Assembly: GCA_963751665.1 (NCBI GenBank)
Contig: CAVVVF010000001.1
Location: 868,001-932,000, forward strand
Length of the DNA stretch: 64,000 nucleotides
Source of the DNA: AC-69 sp963751665
GTDB lineage: Bacteria; Actinomycetota; UBA4738; HRBIN12
Direction of reading: 5' to 3'
In this document: piece after piece, positions 26,032 to 37,279 of the stretch
Layout: each line of letters starts with the position of its first letter
Numbering within the stretch: position 1 is the stretch's first letter
Program-made: the position numbers and the translations under genes
Notes under the pieces: generated by a model
Seen by the model: only the letters and a program-made list of their open reading frames with translations
The model's database searches: none
Told to the model about the DNA's origin: nothing

Positions 26032-26456
26032 TAGCTCCCCATCACCCAGTGGGACTCGCCCTGGGCCAGGTGCTCCTTCTTCCAGATGGGAACGTCTTCC
26101 TTCAGCCGCTCGATGCCGTACCGGCAGGCGTCGAAGGCCTCCGCACGGTGGGGAGCCGAGCACGCCACGACGACCGAGGCCTCTCCGATCGCCAGGTCGC
26201 CGGTGCGGTGAAGGAGCGCCACCTTGCGGACCGGCCACTTCTCGAGCATCTCCCCGCCGATCTCTTCCAGGCGCTTGGCGGCCAGCTCCTCCCAGGCCTC
26301 GTACGTGAGGCCGGTGACCGAGCCCGCAGCGGAGTGGTCGCGAACGGTTCCCACGAACACGCAGGTGCCGCCGGCGCTCGGATCGGCCACGAAGCCCGCC
26401 GCCTCATCGGCGCCGATCGGTTCGGTCGTGATCCGGATCAACTGTCGGTCTGGCAC
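26031..26456 (-). CDS. moaE: Molybdopterin synthase catalytic subunit MoaE
   Basis: Converts precursor Z to molybdopterin using sulfur carried by MoaD. The 141-residue protein has GGTCVFVGTVRDHSAAG (residues about 28-44), LTYEAWEELAAKRL, HRTGDLAIGEASVVVACSAPHR and the catalytic C-terminal PIWKKEHLAQGESHWV. The start GTG at 26456 matches the family start. No moaD is nearby. It is coupled to the MreB-like gene. Confidence 0.93.
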   Translation of the reverse strand: MPDRQLIRITTEPIGADEAAGFVADPSAGGTCVFVGTVRDHSAAGSVTGLTYEAWEELAAKRLEEIGGEMLEKWPVRKVALLHRTGDLAIGEASVVVACSAPHRAEAFDACRYGIERLKEDVPIWKKEHLAQGESHWVMGS

Positions 26457-26529
26457 GGCCCCATTGTAGGGAGGCACGGAACGACGCCACCGGGCAGCGT
26501 AACGGAAGCGCCCACCTACAATGGTCCGC

Positions 26530-27710
26530 ATGGACGAACCACGCGAGCCGCAGCCGAATCCGTTCGCACCTGGCGCCGACTGGGCGGATGCTCCCCTGCT
26601 CCGCGAGATCCAGCGCGTCCTGCTGTCCTCGACCGGGCCTGTCAACTGGGAGCTTGCTCGCCAGATCGGCATCGCCTCGGCATCGTGGAGCGGCGAGGAC
26701 CCGGCACCAACCGATGACGATCGACGGGCCTTCGAGGAGGCCGTCCGCGTCGCCGAGCTGAAGGTCCAGGCGTACACGGGCCTCGAGCCCCCACACGATC
26801 TCCCCGGGTCGATCCCGTTCGCCGGGCCCAGTGGGTCCAGGCCAACATCGACGGGCTGAAGGCGCTCGTCGAGCCGGCCGCGGCGAAGCTCGCCGAGGCC
26901 GTGGAGCAGGGCGCAGGGCGAGGCGGCCCCCGCGGAGGCCACAGGGTTCGCCCAGCAGATGCTTCGACAGCTCTCGCCGCTCCTGCTCGGGGCCCAGGTG
27001 GGGTCGGTCCTCGGATACCTCGCGCAGCACGTGCTGGGGCAATACGACATCGCCGTCCCCCGCTCCGACACCCCCGCGCTCCTGTTCGTGGTTCCCAACA
27101 TCGCCGCCTTCGAGCGGGACTGGAGCCTGCAGCCCACGGAGTTCCGCACGTGGGTGGCGCTCCACGAGGTCACGCACCGGTTCGAGTTCGCCCGGCCGTG
27201 GGCCCTCGGCCGGTTCCGCTCGCTGCTCGAGGACTTCCTCTCGACCCTGGAGCTGGACGTCACCGGCCTGCAGGCCCGCCTGGAGTCGCTCGACATGTCC
27301 GACCCGCAGGCCATGCAGGAGATGCTCCAGGGCGAGGAGGGCCTGTTCGGCGCGGTGCTCGACCCGGAGCAGCGGCTGAAGCTCGGGCAGGATCCAGGCA
27401 TTCATGGCCTCGGCCGAGGGCTACGGCGACCACGTGACGCACGCGATCGGAGGGGAGCTGCTCCCCTCGTACGGCCGGATCGAGGAGGCCATGCGGCGGT
27501 ACCGCGAGACCGAACAGGGAGACCCGGTCTTCGAGCGGCTCCTGGGGATCGAGATGAAGCGCGAGCAGTACCGGCTGGGCAGGCGGTTCTGCGACGCGGT
27601 CGTCGGAGCTCACCGACGAGCGGACGCTGGCCCGGATGTGGGACTCGGCCGACTCGCTCCCCTCGCTCCCCGAGCTCGAGGAGCCACGCCTGTGGCTGGC
27701 CAGGATCTGA
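26530..27710 (+). pseudogene. DUF2342 zinc-dependent metalloprotease-like protein (several frameshifts)
   Basis: Actinobacterial zincin-fold protein of the DUF2342 family, some members of which track with coenzyme F420 biosynthesis. Identifiable parts: MDEPREPQPNPF at the start, then NWELARQIG; the metal site WVALHEVTHRFEF (HExxH); SSVLGYLAQHVLGQYD-like segment GSVLGYLAQHVLGQYDIAVP; FMASAEGYGDHVTHAIGGEL with the third ligand region; and MKREQYRLGRRFCD. Frameshifts near 26835, 26920, 27390 and 27605 break the frame; the pieces are otherwise colinear with a normal gene of about 390 residues. Start ATG 26521 or 26530. Confidence 0.78.
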
Positions 27711-27758
27711 CCGGGACCGCGCGCCCCGCCCGCTGAGCTCCGATATCCTTTCCGCCCG

Positions 27759-28562
27759 ATGACCGTCGGAGAGCTCGTCTTCGCGAGCGTCGTGGACCAG
27801 CGGGTCTACGACCTGCAGGGCGAGCGCGGATCCAACGGCGTCTATCTCCTGGGCGTCCCGGACGGGCGCTTCCCTTCGTGCTGTACCGGGCGTGGAAGAT
27901 CGGGACCGGCATGGTCACCGAGGAGCGTCGGACTTCTACGGGCCGTCGGGGCGCCTCATCTACCGATGGGGCCCCGTGGTCCGCCGGATGCTCGGCCAGA
28001 TGGACCTGACGGAGGAGCGTCGACCTCGTCGAGGACGCGCAGTTCGACGAGACCGGCATGTACGTCGTCTCGTTCGTCGTCGACGACGAGATCGTGGGCG
28101 AGATCGAATGCCCGGTGTTCGTCCAGCCGGCTCCGACCAAGCTGCCGAAGGAGGTCGAGGACGGCCTGCGAGGCTCCGACGTCATCTGGGTTGGGACTTG
28201 AGTCAGAACGGCGAAGTCGAACGCGGTCCCAGTGTGGTTCGTGTACCGGAACGGCAGGATCTACGTGCTGTCGAAGACGGAGCCGGGGCCGGAGGAGCAG
28301 ACCGTCCCCGGCATCCCCGGGGCGTCCGACGTCATCGTGGTGACCCGGTACAAGGCCACGAACCCGGAGCGACGAGGCCGCGACGCCGCGCTGCGGGAGT
28401 TCCACGCCACGGTGCGGACGCTGGAGGGCCCGGAGTGGGAGGAGGCCGCCAAGCTCCTGGTGGACCGGCGCCGGAGCCGGGCGGGGCCGCCCGGCCGAGT
28501 GGATCCAGCGGTGGCGCGGCTCGTGCGCGATCGCCGAGCTCACGCCGGTCATCCCGATGTGA
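27759..28562 (+). pseudogene. Uncharacterised protein (several frameshifts)
   Basis: Colinear coding pieces in three frames make a protein of about 265 residues. Order: MTVGELVFASVVDQRVYDL; then YRAWKIGTGMVTE; then FYGPSGRLIYRWGPVVRRML; then GMYVVSFVVDDEIVGEIECP; then VPVWFVYRNGRIYVLSKTEP and VVTRYKATNPERRGRD. The VPVWFVYRNGRIYVLS segment recalls the first strands of pyridoxamine-5'-phosphate-oxidase-like split barrels, but this is weak. At least five indels are needed, as in the neighbouring gene. Function unknown. Confidence 0.55.
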
Positions 28563-28565
28563 GGT

Positions 28566-28600
28566 AGGGGCCGGCGGCGGCTTCGCCGCCGCCGGCCCCT
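28566..28600. terminator. Strong hairpin terminator shared by convergent genes
   Basis: Perfect 15-bp G/C-rich inverted repeat AGGGGCCGGCGGCGG / CCGCCGCCGGCCCCT with a CTTCG loop, placed 3 bp past the rightward gene and 20 bp past the leftward nucleotidase gene. No long T-tract on either side. Confidence 0.65.
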
Positions 28601-28620
28601 CACCCAAGACCACAGTCCCG

Positions 28621-31600
28621 CTACGGGACAGACGGCGTGAGCGTCGGGCAGTTGGGCGCCGTCGCCCCGTTCGGTCCGCGCAGTTGATCCGGCCGTCGGG
28701 GAACGCCGGCACGAACGGGCTGAGCGGCGAATTCAGCGAGATGTAGTCGGCCAGCGACCTGGTCCATGATGTCCTGGGTCGTCACCGCGGCTGAAGAAGT
28801 TCGGGTAGCCGTCGCCGCCGGTCGCCATGAAGTCGTTCTCGGCGATCGTGTAGGTCGACGCCGCGGTCAGGTCGACGGCGGCGCCGTGCAGCTCCCGTCC
28901 GCGGCCTGCCGCACCGCGCCGGTCACCCGGCTGCCCGCCGGCAGCTGCGATATCGTAGGTGAAGCACAGCCCGGAGACCTGCGGGAAGCGCCCGTTCGAC
29001 GGCCGGCATCGCGAGACGCCGTTCTCCAGCATCGTCTTCAGCTCGGCGCCGTTCACCGTCAGCGTCGACCACGACGTTGCCGAACGGCAGCACCGCCAGC
29101 ACCTGGCCGCGCGTGATCGGGAACGGCGGCGGCGTGTAGGCCGGGCAGAAGTCGCTCGGGTTGTCGGTCGTCGGGCAGGTCAGGTCGGCGCGCAGGCCGC
29201 CCGAGTTGGTGATCGCGAACTCGACCCGATCGAGCTGTACGTCGTCCGCATCGCGTCGGTGGTCGACGTTGCCGACCAGCGACTCGCACAGTGCGGCCGT
29301 CGCCGTCGCCGCAGGCGTCGGCCCGCGGGATGAACTCGGTCGAGCTGCCGATCACCGTGCCGAGGATCGGCGCGAGCTGGGCGTTCAGGTCGTCGATCCT
29401 GGCCTGGATGGCCGGATCGGGCGTCACGCCGATGTCCCACGGCTTGTGGAAGTCGGCCGTCTTGTAGACGACCGCCTTGGTCTGCGTGTCGACGACCAGG
29501 CGGACGCGGGTGAAGCGGATGCCCTTGCTGCGGTTCTCGGTCACCAGCACGCCGTTCGGGCGCGTCGGTCAGCACCTGGAAGTCGGTGTGGTCGCCGATG
29601 ACGGCATCCACGCCGGTCGACGCTGTCGGCCAGGTCGATCACGGGCCCGGTCGGATCGGTCAGCGTGCCGGCCGTCGCGCCTTCGTGGCCGACCGCGACG
29701 ATCGTCGTTGACTGCCCTTGCGCCGCAGCCTGGCCGCCTCGGCCTTGACCGCCGTCGAGCGAGTCGGTCGACGTGGAACGGGTCGAGGCTGCCGGGGAAG
29801 ATCAGCGTCGGCAGGTCGTCGTTCGAGAAGCCGACGACGCCGACCTTGACGCCGTCGAACGTGTCGAAGACCGTCGACGGCTTCCACTCGGCCGGCGTCT
29901 TCCCGTTGCGCGTCGACGACGTTCGCCGACACGAACGGGAAGTTCGCCAGCGGGATCAGCGTGTTGCGCAGGTAGGCCTGGCCCTTGTCGAAGTTGTGGT
30001 TGCCCAGCCCGTCGGCGTCGAAGCCCATCATGTTCATGATCTCGATCGTCGGCGTGTCGCCGAAGAAGCTCGAGATCGGCGGCGTCGCCCCGACCGAGTC
30101 GCCGCCGGCCACCGTGATCGAGCCGCCCGGCGCCTCGGCGCGGTAGACGTCGAACCACGGCTTCAGGAAGGCCGAGCCGCCGATCGCGAAGGTCGGGTTG
30201 GTCGCGCCGGCGCCGTGACGTTATCGGCCGCCTCGGACAGCGGGACGAGCTGGCCGTGGTAGTCGCTGATATCGAGGATCGTGACCTCCTTGTAGCTGCC
30301 CGGGCCGTCGGGATCAGGTCGTACAGGATCCTGCCGCGCGCGTTCTGCGGGCCCGGGATGTCCATCAGGAAGGCGAGCGTCGGAGCGAGGTCGATCGCGC
30401 GCACGCCGGCGACGGGATCCTGCTGGCGGATGCCCGGGCCGGCGGCCACGAACGTGCGCGTGCATGTTGACGTTGTGCGCCAGGTCGACCAGGTCCGGCA
30501 GGTAGCCGTGCTGGCCGAAGAACTGCGAGAACGCGATCGTCTGGCCCGGCGTCGCCGCGTCGAACTGGTACGGCGGCCGGAGGACGACCACCACATCGCC
30601 GCTGCGGTTCGGATGCAGCGAGTCGCTGCCGTCGACGTTGCGCAGCTCCTCCTTCTTCATGATCGCTCAGCACGACCTGCTTGCCCGGGTTGGCCGGGTC
30701 GGTCAGGTTCTGGAAGGCGTCGACGATCGGCCGTGCGGACCTGCGTCGTAGGTCGGTCGCCGGCCGGCAGCGTCGGTGTTGACGTAGATCTGGGCCGTGC
30801 CGCCGGCCCAGCAGGCCTTGGCCAGGTTGACCGCGCCGGCGCCGCAGTCGGCGCGGCAGTTGCTGGGCTGCTCGGGCGTCTGAGATGCCGCCGCGTCGCG
30901 TCGAGCACCTTGCCGGCGTTGACCGCGTACCACTGCGGCGCAAAGCCGTGGTCGGAGGCGGCGAAGACGGTCGCGTCCGGCCCATCAGCGCGCGCGCCAG
31001 CGCCAGCTTCGCGTCCGCCTCGTGGTAGGCGCTGCGGATGTAGCCCTCGCGGATCGTCGACGCGGCCGTCCGGCGATGCCGTCGCCGTCGAGGTCGTCGT
31101 AGTACGGGTTCGGGTTCGCCGTCGATATCGGTCGGCGTGACCAGCGCCATGAACTGGTGCTGGAACTCGTCGGTGACCGGGTAGCCGACCAGCGCCAGGT
31201 CGGTGTCCGGCTGGAGCGTGCCGAGGATGAAGTTGAGCACCGCGTCGCCGTAGGCCGTCTCCAGGTCGCGGCCCTGCTCGACGTAGGTGTCCTCGTCGAT
31301 GATCCGCGCTTCGAGCGGCGCGAAGTCGGCGGCGATGCACGTCGGCAAGTTGTCGGCGATGTACTTCTCGAGCCGGTCCTCGCCAGCGCCGCCCGCCGGC
31401 AGCGCATTGCAGGCGGCCGTGCCGCAGGTGGCGATCACGCGCTCGACCGAGGTGAAGTAGAGCTTGAACTGACGAGAGGTCAGGCGCGAGCGTGATCAGC
31501 TTGATGTAGAAGCCGGCCGTCTGGCCGGCGCGCGCGCCGATCAGGCCGTCGCGCCCGTCAGCTTGATCTCCTTGAAGTCGCCGACCGCCAGGTCGACCGA

Positions 31601-32411
31601 CGGCCTGGCTGCCGTCCTTGGCCGCGCCGCTGCGGACCAGGATCGCATGATCGTAGGCCGCCGTGCCGTCGACGACGCTGTCGTAGATGTAGATGTCGTA
31701 GATGCGGGTCGGGTTCTGCGCAGCGAACGTCGTCGCGACCGTCAGCATCGTCTGCTTGGGCGGCGCCGCCGGATCGCCCGCCGGGACGTTGGTCCAGCCG
31801 CTGCCGGCGCGAACGCGGCGACCTGGTACGAGATGCCGAAGGCCGCCGCGCCGGCCTGCTCGTCGGCGTTGAGCGGCGCCGCCAGCACGCCGCGGGTCGA
31901 GAAGAAGTTGGCGAAGTCGACCGTCGGGCCCGGCGATGTCCGGCGTTGGCGCCGCCGACCCAGTCGATCTGGGCGACCTTCTTGCCGGCGCGCTCGGCTG
32001 CTGCGGCGAGCGTATCGGCCTGCAGCGATGCCCGGCGCCGAGAACAGGTCCGGTTGTTGAAGTTGCCTCGCCGGTGCGGTAGATAGGTGTTGTTCGTCGA
32101 GCCGTGCTCGCCCGGATAGGTGCCGGTGGCCAGCGTGTACCAGCCGACGCCGGTGTTCGGCGGGAAGGCCTGGACCATGCCGTTGTCGCCGCGCACGCCC
32201 GGTCGCCATCAGGTCGGCGTAGGTGGGCATGAGCGCCCTCGGCCGCGTACTGCTCCATCAGGTCAGGCCGCATGCCGTCGGACGCGAAGAAGATGACCCT
32301 GTCCGGCACTGGGCTTTCCGCCGGCGGCGGTCGCGCTTGGCGCGACTCCGGCGAGAGGGCGGCGAGCACCGAAATGGCGAGCGACAGGGCGATCAGGGAG
32401 CGGCGACGCAT
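28621..32411 (-). pseudogene. Secreted phosphodiesterase (alkaline phosphatase superfamily) fused to 5'-nucleotidase, heavily frameshifted
   Basis: One colinear gene of about 1260 codons, with a frameshift every 100-200 bp. ATG 32411 follows AAGGAGG and starts a signal peptide. First half, type I phosphodiesterase/nucleotide pyrophosphatase: RVIFFASDGMRPDLM (metal Asp), NTGVGWYTLATGTYPGEHG (nucleophile Thr region), ASDHGFAPQWY and HVRGRRPG-region start of the last block. Second half, UshA-type: ILDISDYHGQLVPL, GLGNHNFDKGQAYL, GDHTDFQVL, then the C-terminal domain ITNSGGLRADL, NGAELKTMLENGVSR and AENDFMATGGDGYPNFF. It would cut extracellular nucleotide diesters to monophosphates and on to nucleosides, feeding the importer downstream. 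Confidence 0.8.
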
Positions 32412-32623
32412 GGGACTACCTCCTTCGGGGATGGAGCTGGTGAGATGCGGCGCAACCTGGTCGGACCGATGTCGACGGAGCGCACGACGCCTCGGGGCAC
32501 AGCCTGCCTCCCTCCTGAGGGCGGGTGTCCCCACCCCGGTCCCGGCTGTATCTCGCTACCCATCAACTACCGCAAACGATGAACCACAGTCAAACGCGGC
32601 GAGCGGGGGCGGGAGAAGCTAGC

Positions 32624-33647
32624 TCAGGACATGAGCTGACGGCCGAGCGCGAGCGCCAAGGCGTTCAGGTCCTTCGACAAGCTCCAGCAGATCTCCCGGC
32701 GTGAGGGCCTGAGGCCCGTCGCACAGCGCCTCGCCGGGATCGTGGTGCACGTCGATCATCACCCCGTCGGCGCCCGCGGCGATGGCGGCCCGGGCCATCG
32801 GCAGCGACCAGCTCGCGGTGACCCATGGCGTGCGACGGATCCACGATCACCGGCAGGTGGCTCTCGCAGCTGCGCCACCGCCATCCCGCCGAGGTCGAGC
32901 GTGTTGCGGGTGGCGGTCTCGAACGTCCGGATGCCCCGCTCGCACAGGATGATCTCGGAGTTCCCGCGCTGGGCGACGTACTCGGCGGCCATCAGCCACT
33001 CCTCGACGGTGGCGGAGAAGCCCCGCTTGAGCAGGACCGGCTTGCTCGTCGCGCCGACCTCCTTCAGCAGCGCGAAGTTCTGCATGTTGCGGGTGCCGAC
33101 CTGGAGGGCATCGGCCCACGACGGCGACGAGCTCCACGTCCCGCGGCTCCATCACCTCGGTCACGACCGGCAGCCCCGTGTCCTCCCGGCACTCGGCCAG
33201 GATCTCGAGGCCCCGCTCCCCAGGCCCTGGAACGAGTACGGCGAGGTGCGGGGCTTGTACGCGCCGCCCCGAAGGATCGTGGCGCCCGCGGCCTTCGCCC
33301 CCCGTGCCGCGGCGAGCGCCTGCTCCTCGCTCTCCACCGCGCACGGTCCGGCGATCAACGTGAACGTCTCACGGCCCACCGCCGCCGAACCCACCTTCAC
33401 CGTCGTGGGCTGGGGGTGGAGCGCCCTGGCCACCATCTTGTACGGGCTTCCCCACCTGGATCAGGTGGTCCACGCCGGGGAAGTTGTCCAGGCCGAGCCC
33501 CATGAACGACGCGGTGTCGCCGACCAGGCCGATGATCGTGTGCACCGCGCCGCGCGAGACGAATGCCTCCCCGCCGGTGTCGCGGACCTTCTCGGAGACG
33601 CGCTCGATGTCCGCCTCCGTCGCGTCCCTCTTCATCACCACGACCAT
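32624..33647 (-). pseudogene. aroF: 3-deoxy-7-phosphoheptulonate (DAHP) synthase, type I (several frameshifts)
   Basis: First enzyme of the shikimate pathway, condensing phosphoenolpyruvate with erythrose-4-phosphate. The N-terminal ferredoxin-like regulatory domain (MVVVMKRDATEADIERV) is followed by the barrel: FTLIAGPCAVESEEQAL, ILRGGAYKPRTSPYSFQGLG, VLLKRGFSATVEEWLMAAEY, IILCERGIRTFE and VDPSHAMGHRELV. Frames change near 33440, 33220, 33110, 32830 and 32690; deleting single bases restores a gene of about 340 codons ending LGRQLMS. As this step is normally essential, sequence error is likely. ATG 33647 has GGAGG six bases upstream. It is preceded by a leader-peptide attenuator. Confidence 0.85.
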
Positions 33648-33686
33648 GGCAACCTCCGCATCCGGCGGGCCGCCCGGGAGGATGAG

Positions 33687-33712
33687 AAAACCCCGGGCGT
33701 TCGGCCCGGGGT
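33687..33712 (-). terminator. Attenuator terminator in the aroF leader
   Basis: On the minus strand ACCCCGGGC and GCCCGGGGT form a 9-bp stem with a short CGAAC-type loop, directly followed by TTTT, 39 bases before the aroF start codon. Its 5' arm includes CCGGGCC (plus-strand 33703-33709), which can instead pair with GGCCCGG (33745-33751) at the end of the leader peptide. This mutually exclusive pairing is the layout of a transcription attenuator. Confidence 0.78.
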
Positions 33713-33739
33713 CCCCTGCGCTCCGTTCGGCTCAGGCGA

Positions 33740-33793
33740 CTACGCCGGGCCTCGCCCGCCGTAGAAGAACCAGTCACCGCCGACGTATCGCAT
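33740..33793 (-). CDS. Leader peptide with Trp-Phe-Phe-Tyr codons (aromatic attenuator)
   Basis: Seventeen-codon ORF MRYVGGDWFFYGGRGPA ending in TAG, starting at ATG 33793 and lying upstream of the DAHP synthase gene. Four consecutive codons (33761-33772) encode Trp, Phe, Phe and Tyr, the three end products of the aromatic pathway. Expected behaviour: when any of these charged tRNAs is scarce, the ribosome stalls on these codons, leaving GGCCCGG free to pair with CCGGGCC and form an antiterminator; otherwise the terminator forms. The upstream TTGCCA and CACGAT, 18 bp apart, could be the promoter. All of this is predicted from sequence. Confidence 0.78.
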   Translation of the reverse strand: MRYVGGDWFFYGGRGPA

Positions 33794-33886
33794 CTGGCGC
33801 CTATCGTGCCAGGCCAGCGAGGGCGATGGCAACCGGTTCGCCTCGGACGCTTCCGCCCCCGTCGGCGCCGGAACGAGCCTTCGGAC

Positions 33887-33892
33887 TACGAT
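33887..33892 (+). promoter_or_regulatory. Possible -10 element for a leaderless upp transcript
   Basis: TACGAT ends six bases before the upp GTG at 33899, so transcription would start at or next to the start codon. No convincing -35 is seen 16-18 bp upstream. Leaderless messages are common in actinobacteria. Confidence 0.35.
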
Positions 33893-33898
33893 GCGCGC

Positions 33899-34520
33899 GT
33901 GTCGGTGACCGTGGTCGCGCACCCGCTGGCGGAGCACCTGCTGACCCAGCTCCGCGACCGCGAGACCCCGCCGCCGGTCTTCCGCACGCTGGCCAAGCGC
34001 CTGGCCCTGACCATCGCGCTCGAGGCCATCCGGGACCTCCCCACCGAGGAGGTGAAGATCGAGACCCCGCTCGAGCCCACGACGGGCCGGGTACTCGCCG
34101 AGACCCTGGTGGCGGTCCCGATCCTGCGGGCGGGCCTGGGGATGCTGGAGGCCGTCACCGAGCTGTTCCCGGAGGTGGCCGTGGGCTACATCGGGCTGGA
34201 ACGGGACGAGGCCTCGCTGCTTCCCGCAGTCCTACTACCGCAAGCTGCCGGCGGTGGCCGGCCGCCACGTGCTCGTGCTGGACCCCATGCTCGCTACCGG
34301 GGGATCGGGCGCGGCGGCCTGCGCCGCCGTGAAGGAGGGCGGGCCCGCGTCGGTCCGGTTCGTGTGCGTCGTCTCCGCCCCCGAGGGGATCGCCAAGATG
34401 CAGGCCGAGCACCCGGACGTCCCCATCTTCACCGCCGCCGTGGACCGGCAGCTGAACGAGCGCGGATATATCCTGCCGGGCCTCGGCGACTTCGGGGACC
34501 GGCTGTTCGGGACGGAGTGA
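33899..34520 (+). CDS. upp: Uracil phosphoribosyltransferase (one frameshift)
   Basis: Pyrimidine salvage enzyme that makes UMP from uracil and PRPP. GTG start at 33899 gives VSVTVVAHPLAEHLLTQLRD, then LAVPILRAGLGMLEA-type motif VAVPILRAGLGMLEAV, the PRPP loop VLVLDPMLATGGSG, and a C-terminal uracil-binding YILPGLGDFGDRLFGT. One extra base in CTTCCCGCAG near 34225 breaks the frame; without it the protein reads LPQSYYRKLP across the junction and has the normal length of about 207 residues. It heads the nucleoside-uptake cluster. Confidence 0.93.
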
Positions 34521-34527
34521 GGATCGG

Positions 34528-34547
34528 GCCCGTCCGCCCGGACGGGC
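34528..34547 (+). other. GC-rich hairpin between upp and the nucleoside-binding lipoprotein gene
   Basis: GCCCGTCC / GGACGGGC 8-bp inverted repeat with a 4-nt loop in the 71-bp gap. There is no T-tract, so it may be a weak terminator or mRNA-stabilising stem. TATGAT follows at 34555-34560 and might be a -10 element. Confidence 0.35.
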
Positions 34548-34591
34548 GCTTGCGTATGATTCGTCGGGAAGGGGAAGGAGAGGAGGGGCTG

Positions 34592-35674
34592 ATGACGAGA
34601 TCCATGCGGTTCGTCGCCGTCTTCGGGCTGTTCGCGCTGATCGCGGCGGGGTGCGCATCGAGCAGCGAGGGGGGTGCGAGCCCGACCGGCGGGGCCAAGC
34701 CCGGCGTCGGGATGTCCGGGTGCGAGGTCACCGACACCGGTGGCATCGATGACAAGAGCTTCAACGCAACCGCGTACAAGGGCCTCACCGATGCCGAGGC
34801 CAGCCTCGGCACCAAGGCCAGCTACCTCGAGTCGCAGACCCAGCAGGACTACACGCCCAACATCCGGGCCTTCCTGGGCAAGTGCGACCTGATCGTGACG
34901 GTCGGGTTCTTCTTGGGCGACGCCACCGCGGCCGCGGCCAAGGCGAACCCCGACCAGAAGTTCGCCATCGTCGACTTCGCGTACGACCCGCCGATCAAGA
35001 ACGTCCTCGGGCTCACGTTCCAGACGGATCAGGCGGCGTTCCTTGCCGGCTATCTGGCCGCAGGCATGACGAAGTCCGGCAAGATCGGGACCTTCGGCGG
35101 GGCGAACATCCCAACGGTCACGATCTTCATGAACGGGTTGGCGGCGGGTATCGGGGCGTACAACCAGGACAACGGGACCAGCGTGAAGCTCCTGGGTTGG
35201 AACCCGGCCAAGCAAGACGGCACGTTCACCGGCGACTTCGAGAACCAGGACAACGGCAGGCGGGTGACCGAGGACCTGATCTCGGAGGGCGCCGACATCA
35301 TCCTGCCGGTTGCAGGCCCGGTCGGTCTGGGGGCTGCCGCGGCAGCGCAGGACGCCGGCGGGGTCAACCTGATCTGGGTCGACGTCGACGGCTGCGTCTC
35401 GGCCTCCGAGTTCTGCAGCCTGTTCCTCACGAGCATCGAGAAGCATATGGATGTCGCCGTCCACGAGGCCATGAAGAGCGTCGTGGATGGAACGTTCCAG
35501 GGCGGCACCATCTACTCGGGAACGCTCGAGAACGACGGCGTGGGCATCGCCCCCTACCACGACTTCGAGAGCCAGGTCCCCCCCGAGCTCAGCAGCAAGA
35601 TCGACGAGCTCAAGCAGGGGATCATCGCAGGGACCGTCTCCGTCGATCCCAAGGACTACCTGAAGTACCTGTAA
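34592..35674 (+). CDS. BMP family ABC transporter substrate-binding lipoprotein
   Basis: Nucleoside-binding lipoprotein of 360 residues. A signal peptide ends in the lipobox LIAAGC (Cys 21), followed by a Ser/Gly linker. The binding domain shows the BMP signatures VTDTGGIDDKSFNATAYKGL, VTVGFFLGDATAAAAK, FAIVDFAYDPP and the late WVDVDGC. Family members bind purine or pyrimidine nucleosides at the outer face of the membrane. ATG 34592 has AGGAGG upstream. It is followed by the ATPase and two permeases of the same system. Confidence 0.93.
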   Translation: MTRSMRFVAVFGLFALIAAGCASSSEGGASPTGGAKPGVGMSGCEVTDTGGIDDKSFNATAYKGLTDAEASLGTKASYLESQTQQDYTPNIRAFLGKCDLIVTVGFFLGDATAAAAKANPDQKFAIVDFAYDPPIKNVLGLTFQTDQAAFLAGYLAAGMTKSGKIGTFGGANIPTVTIFMNGLAAGIGAYNQDNGTSVKLLGWNPAKQDGTFTGDFENQDNGRRVTEDLISEGADIILPVAGPVGLGAAAAAQDAGGVNLIWVDVDGCVSASEFCSLFLTSIEKHMDVAVHEAMKSVVDGTFQGGTIYSGTLENDGVGIAPYHDFESQVPPELSSKIDELKQGIIAGTVSVDPKDYLKYL

Positions 35675-35685
35675 GCGTGCACGAC

Positions 35686-35717
35686 GGGGGGCGCCGGGAA
35701 AATTCCCGGCGCCCCCC
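35686..35717 (+). terminator. Hairpin terminator after the binding-protein gene
   Basis: Perfect 15-bp inverted repeat GGGGGGCGCCGGGAA / TTCCCGGCGCCCCCC, 2-nt loop, followed by TTATGCTTT. Placed between the abundant binding protein and its ATPase, it may act as a partial terminator or protect the upstream message, a usual way to make more binding protein than transporter. Confidence 0.75.
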
Positions 35718-35751
35718 TTATGCTTTCCGCTGACCGGATGGGAGGCCGCCG

Positions 35752-37271
<1,520 letters not shown>

Positions 37272-37279
<8 letters not shown>

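Noticed and set aside
28621..32411. Programmed ribosomal frameshifting as the explanation for the many frame changes
   Set aside because: There are far too many sites, with no common slippery heptamer or stem, and neighbouring unrelated genes have the same kind of extra base. Sequence error is simpler.
26521..33650. A horizontally acquired decaying island, because frameshifts cluster here
   Set aside because: There are no integrase, transposase or tRNA-site signs, base composition looks like the flanks, and it includes a normally essential aroF gene with intact motifs.
34528..34547. A riboswitch between upp and the nucleoside-binding protein gene
   Set aside because: The gap is only 71 bp and holds a single simple hairpin, too small for a known purine riboswitch.
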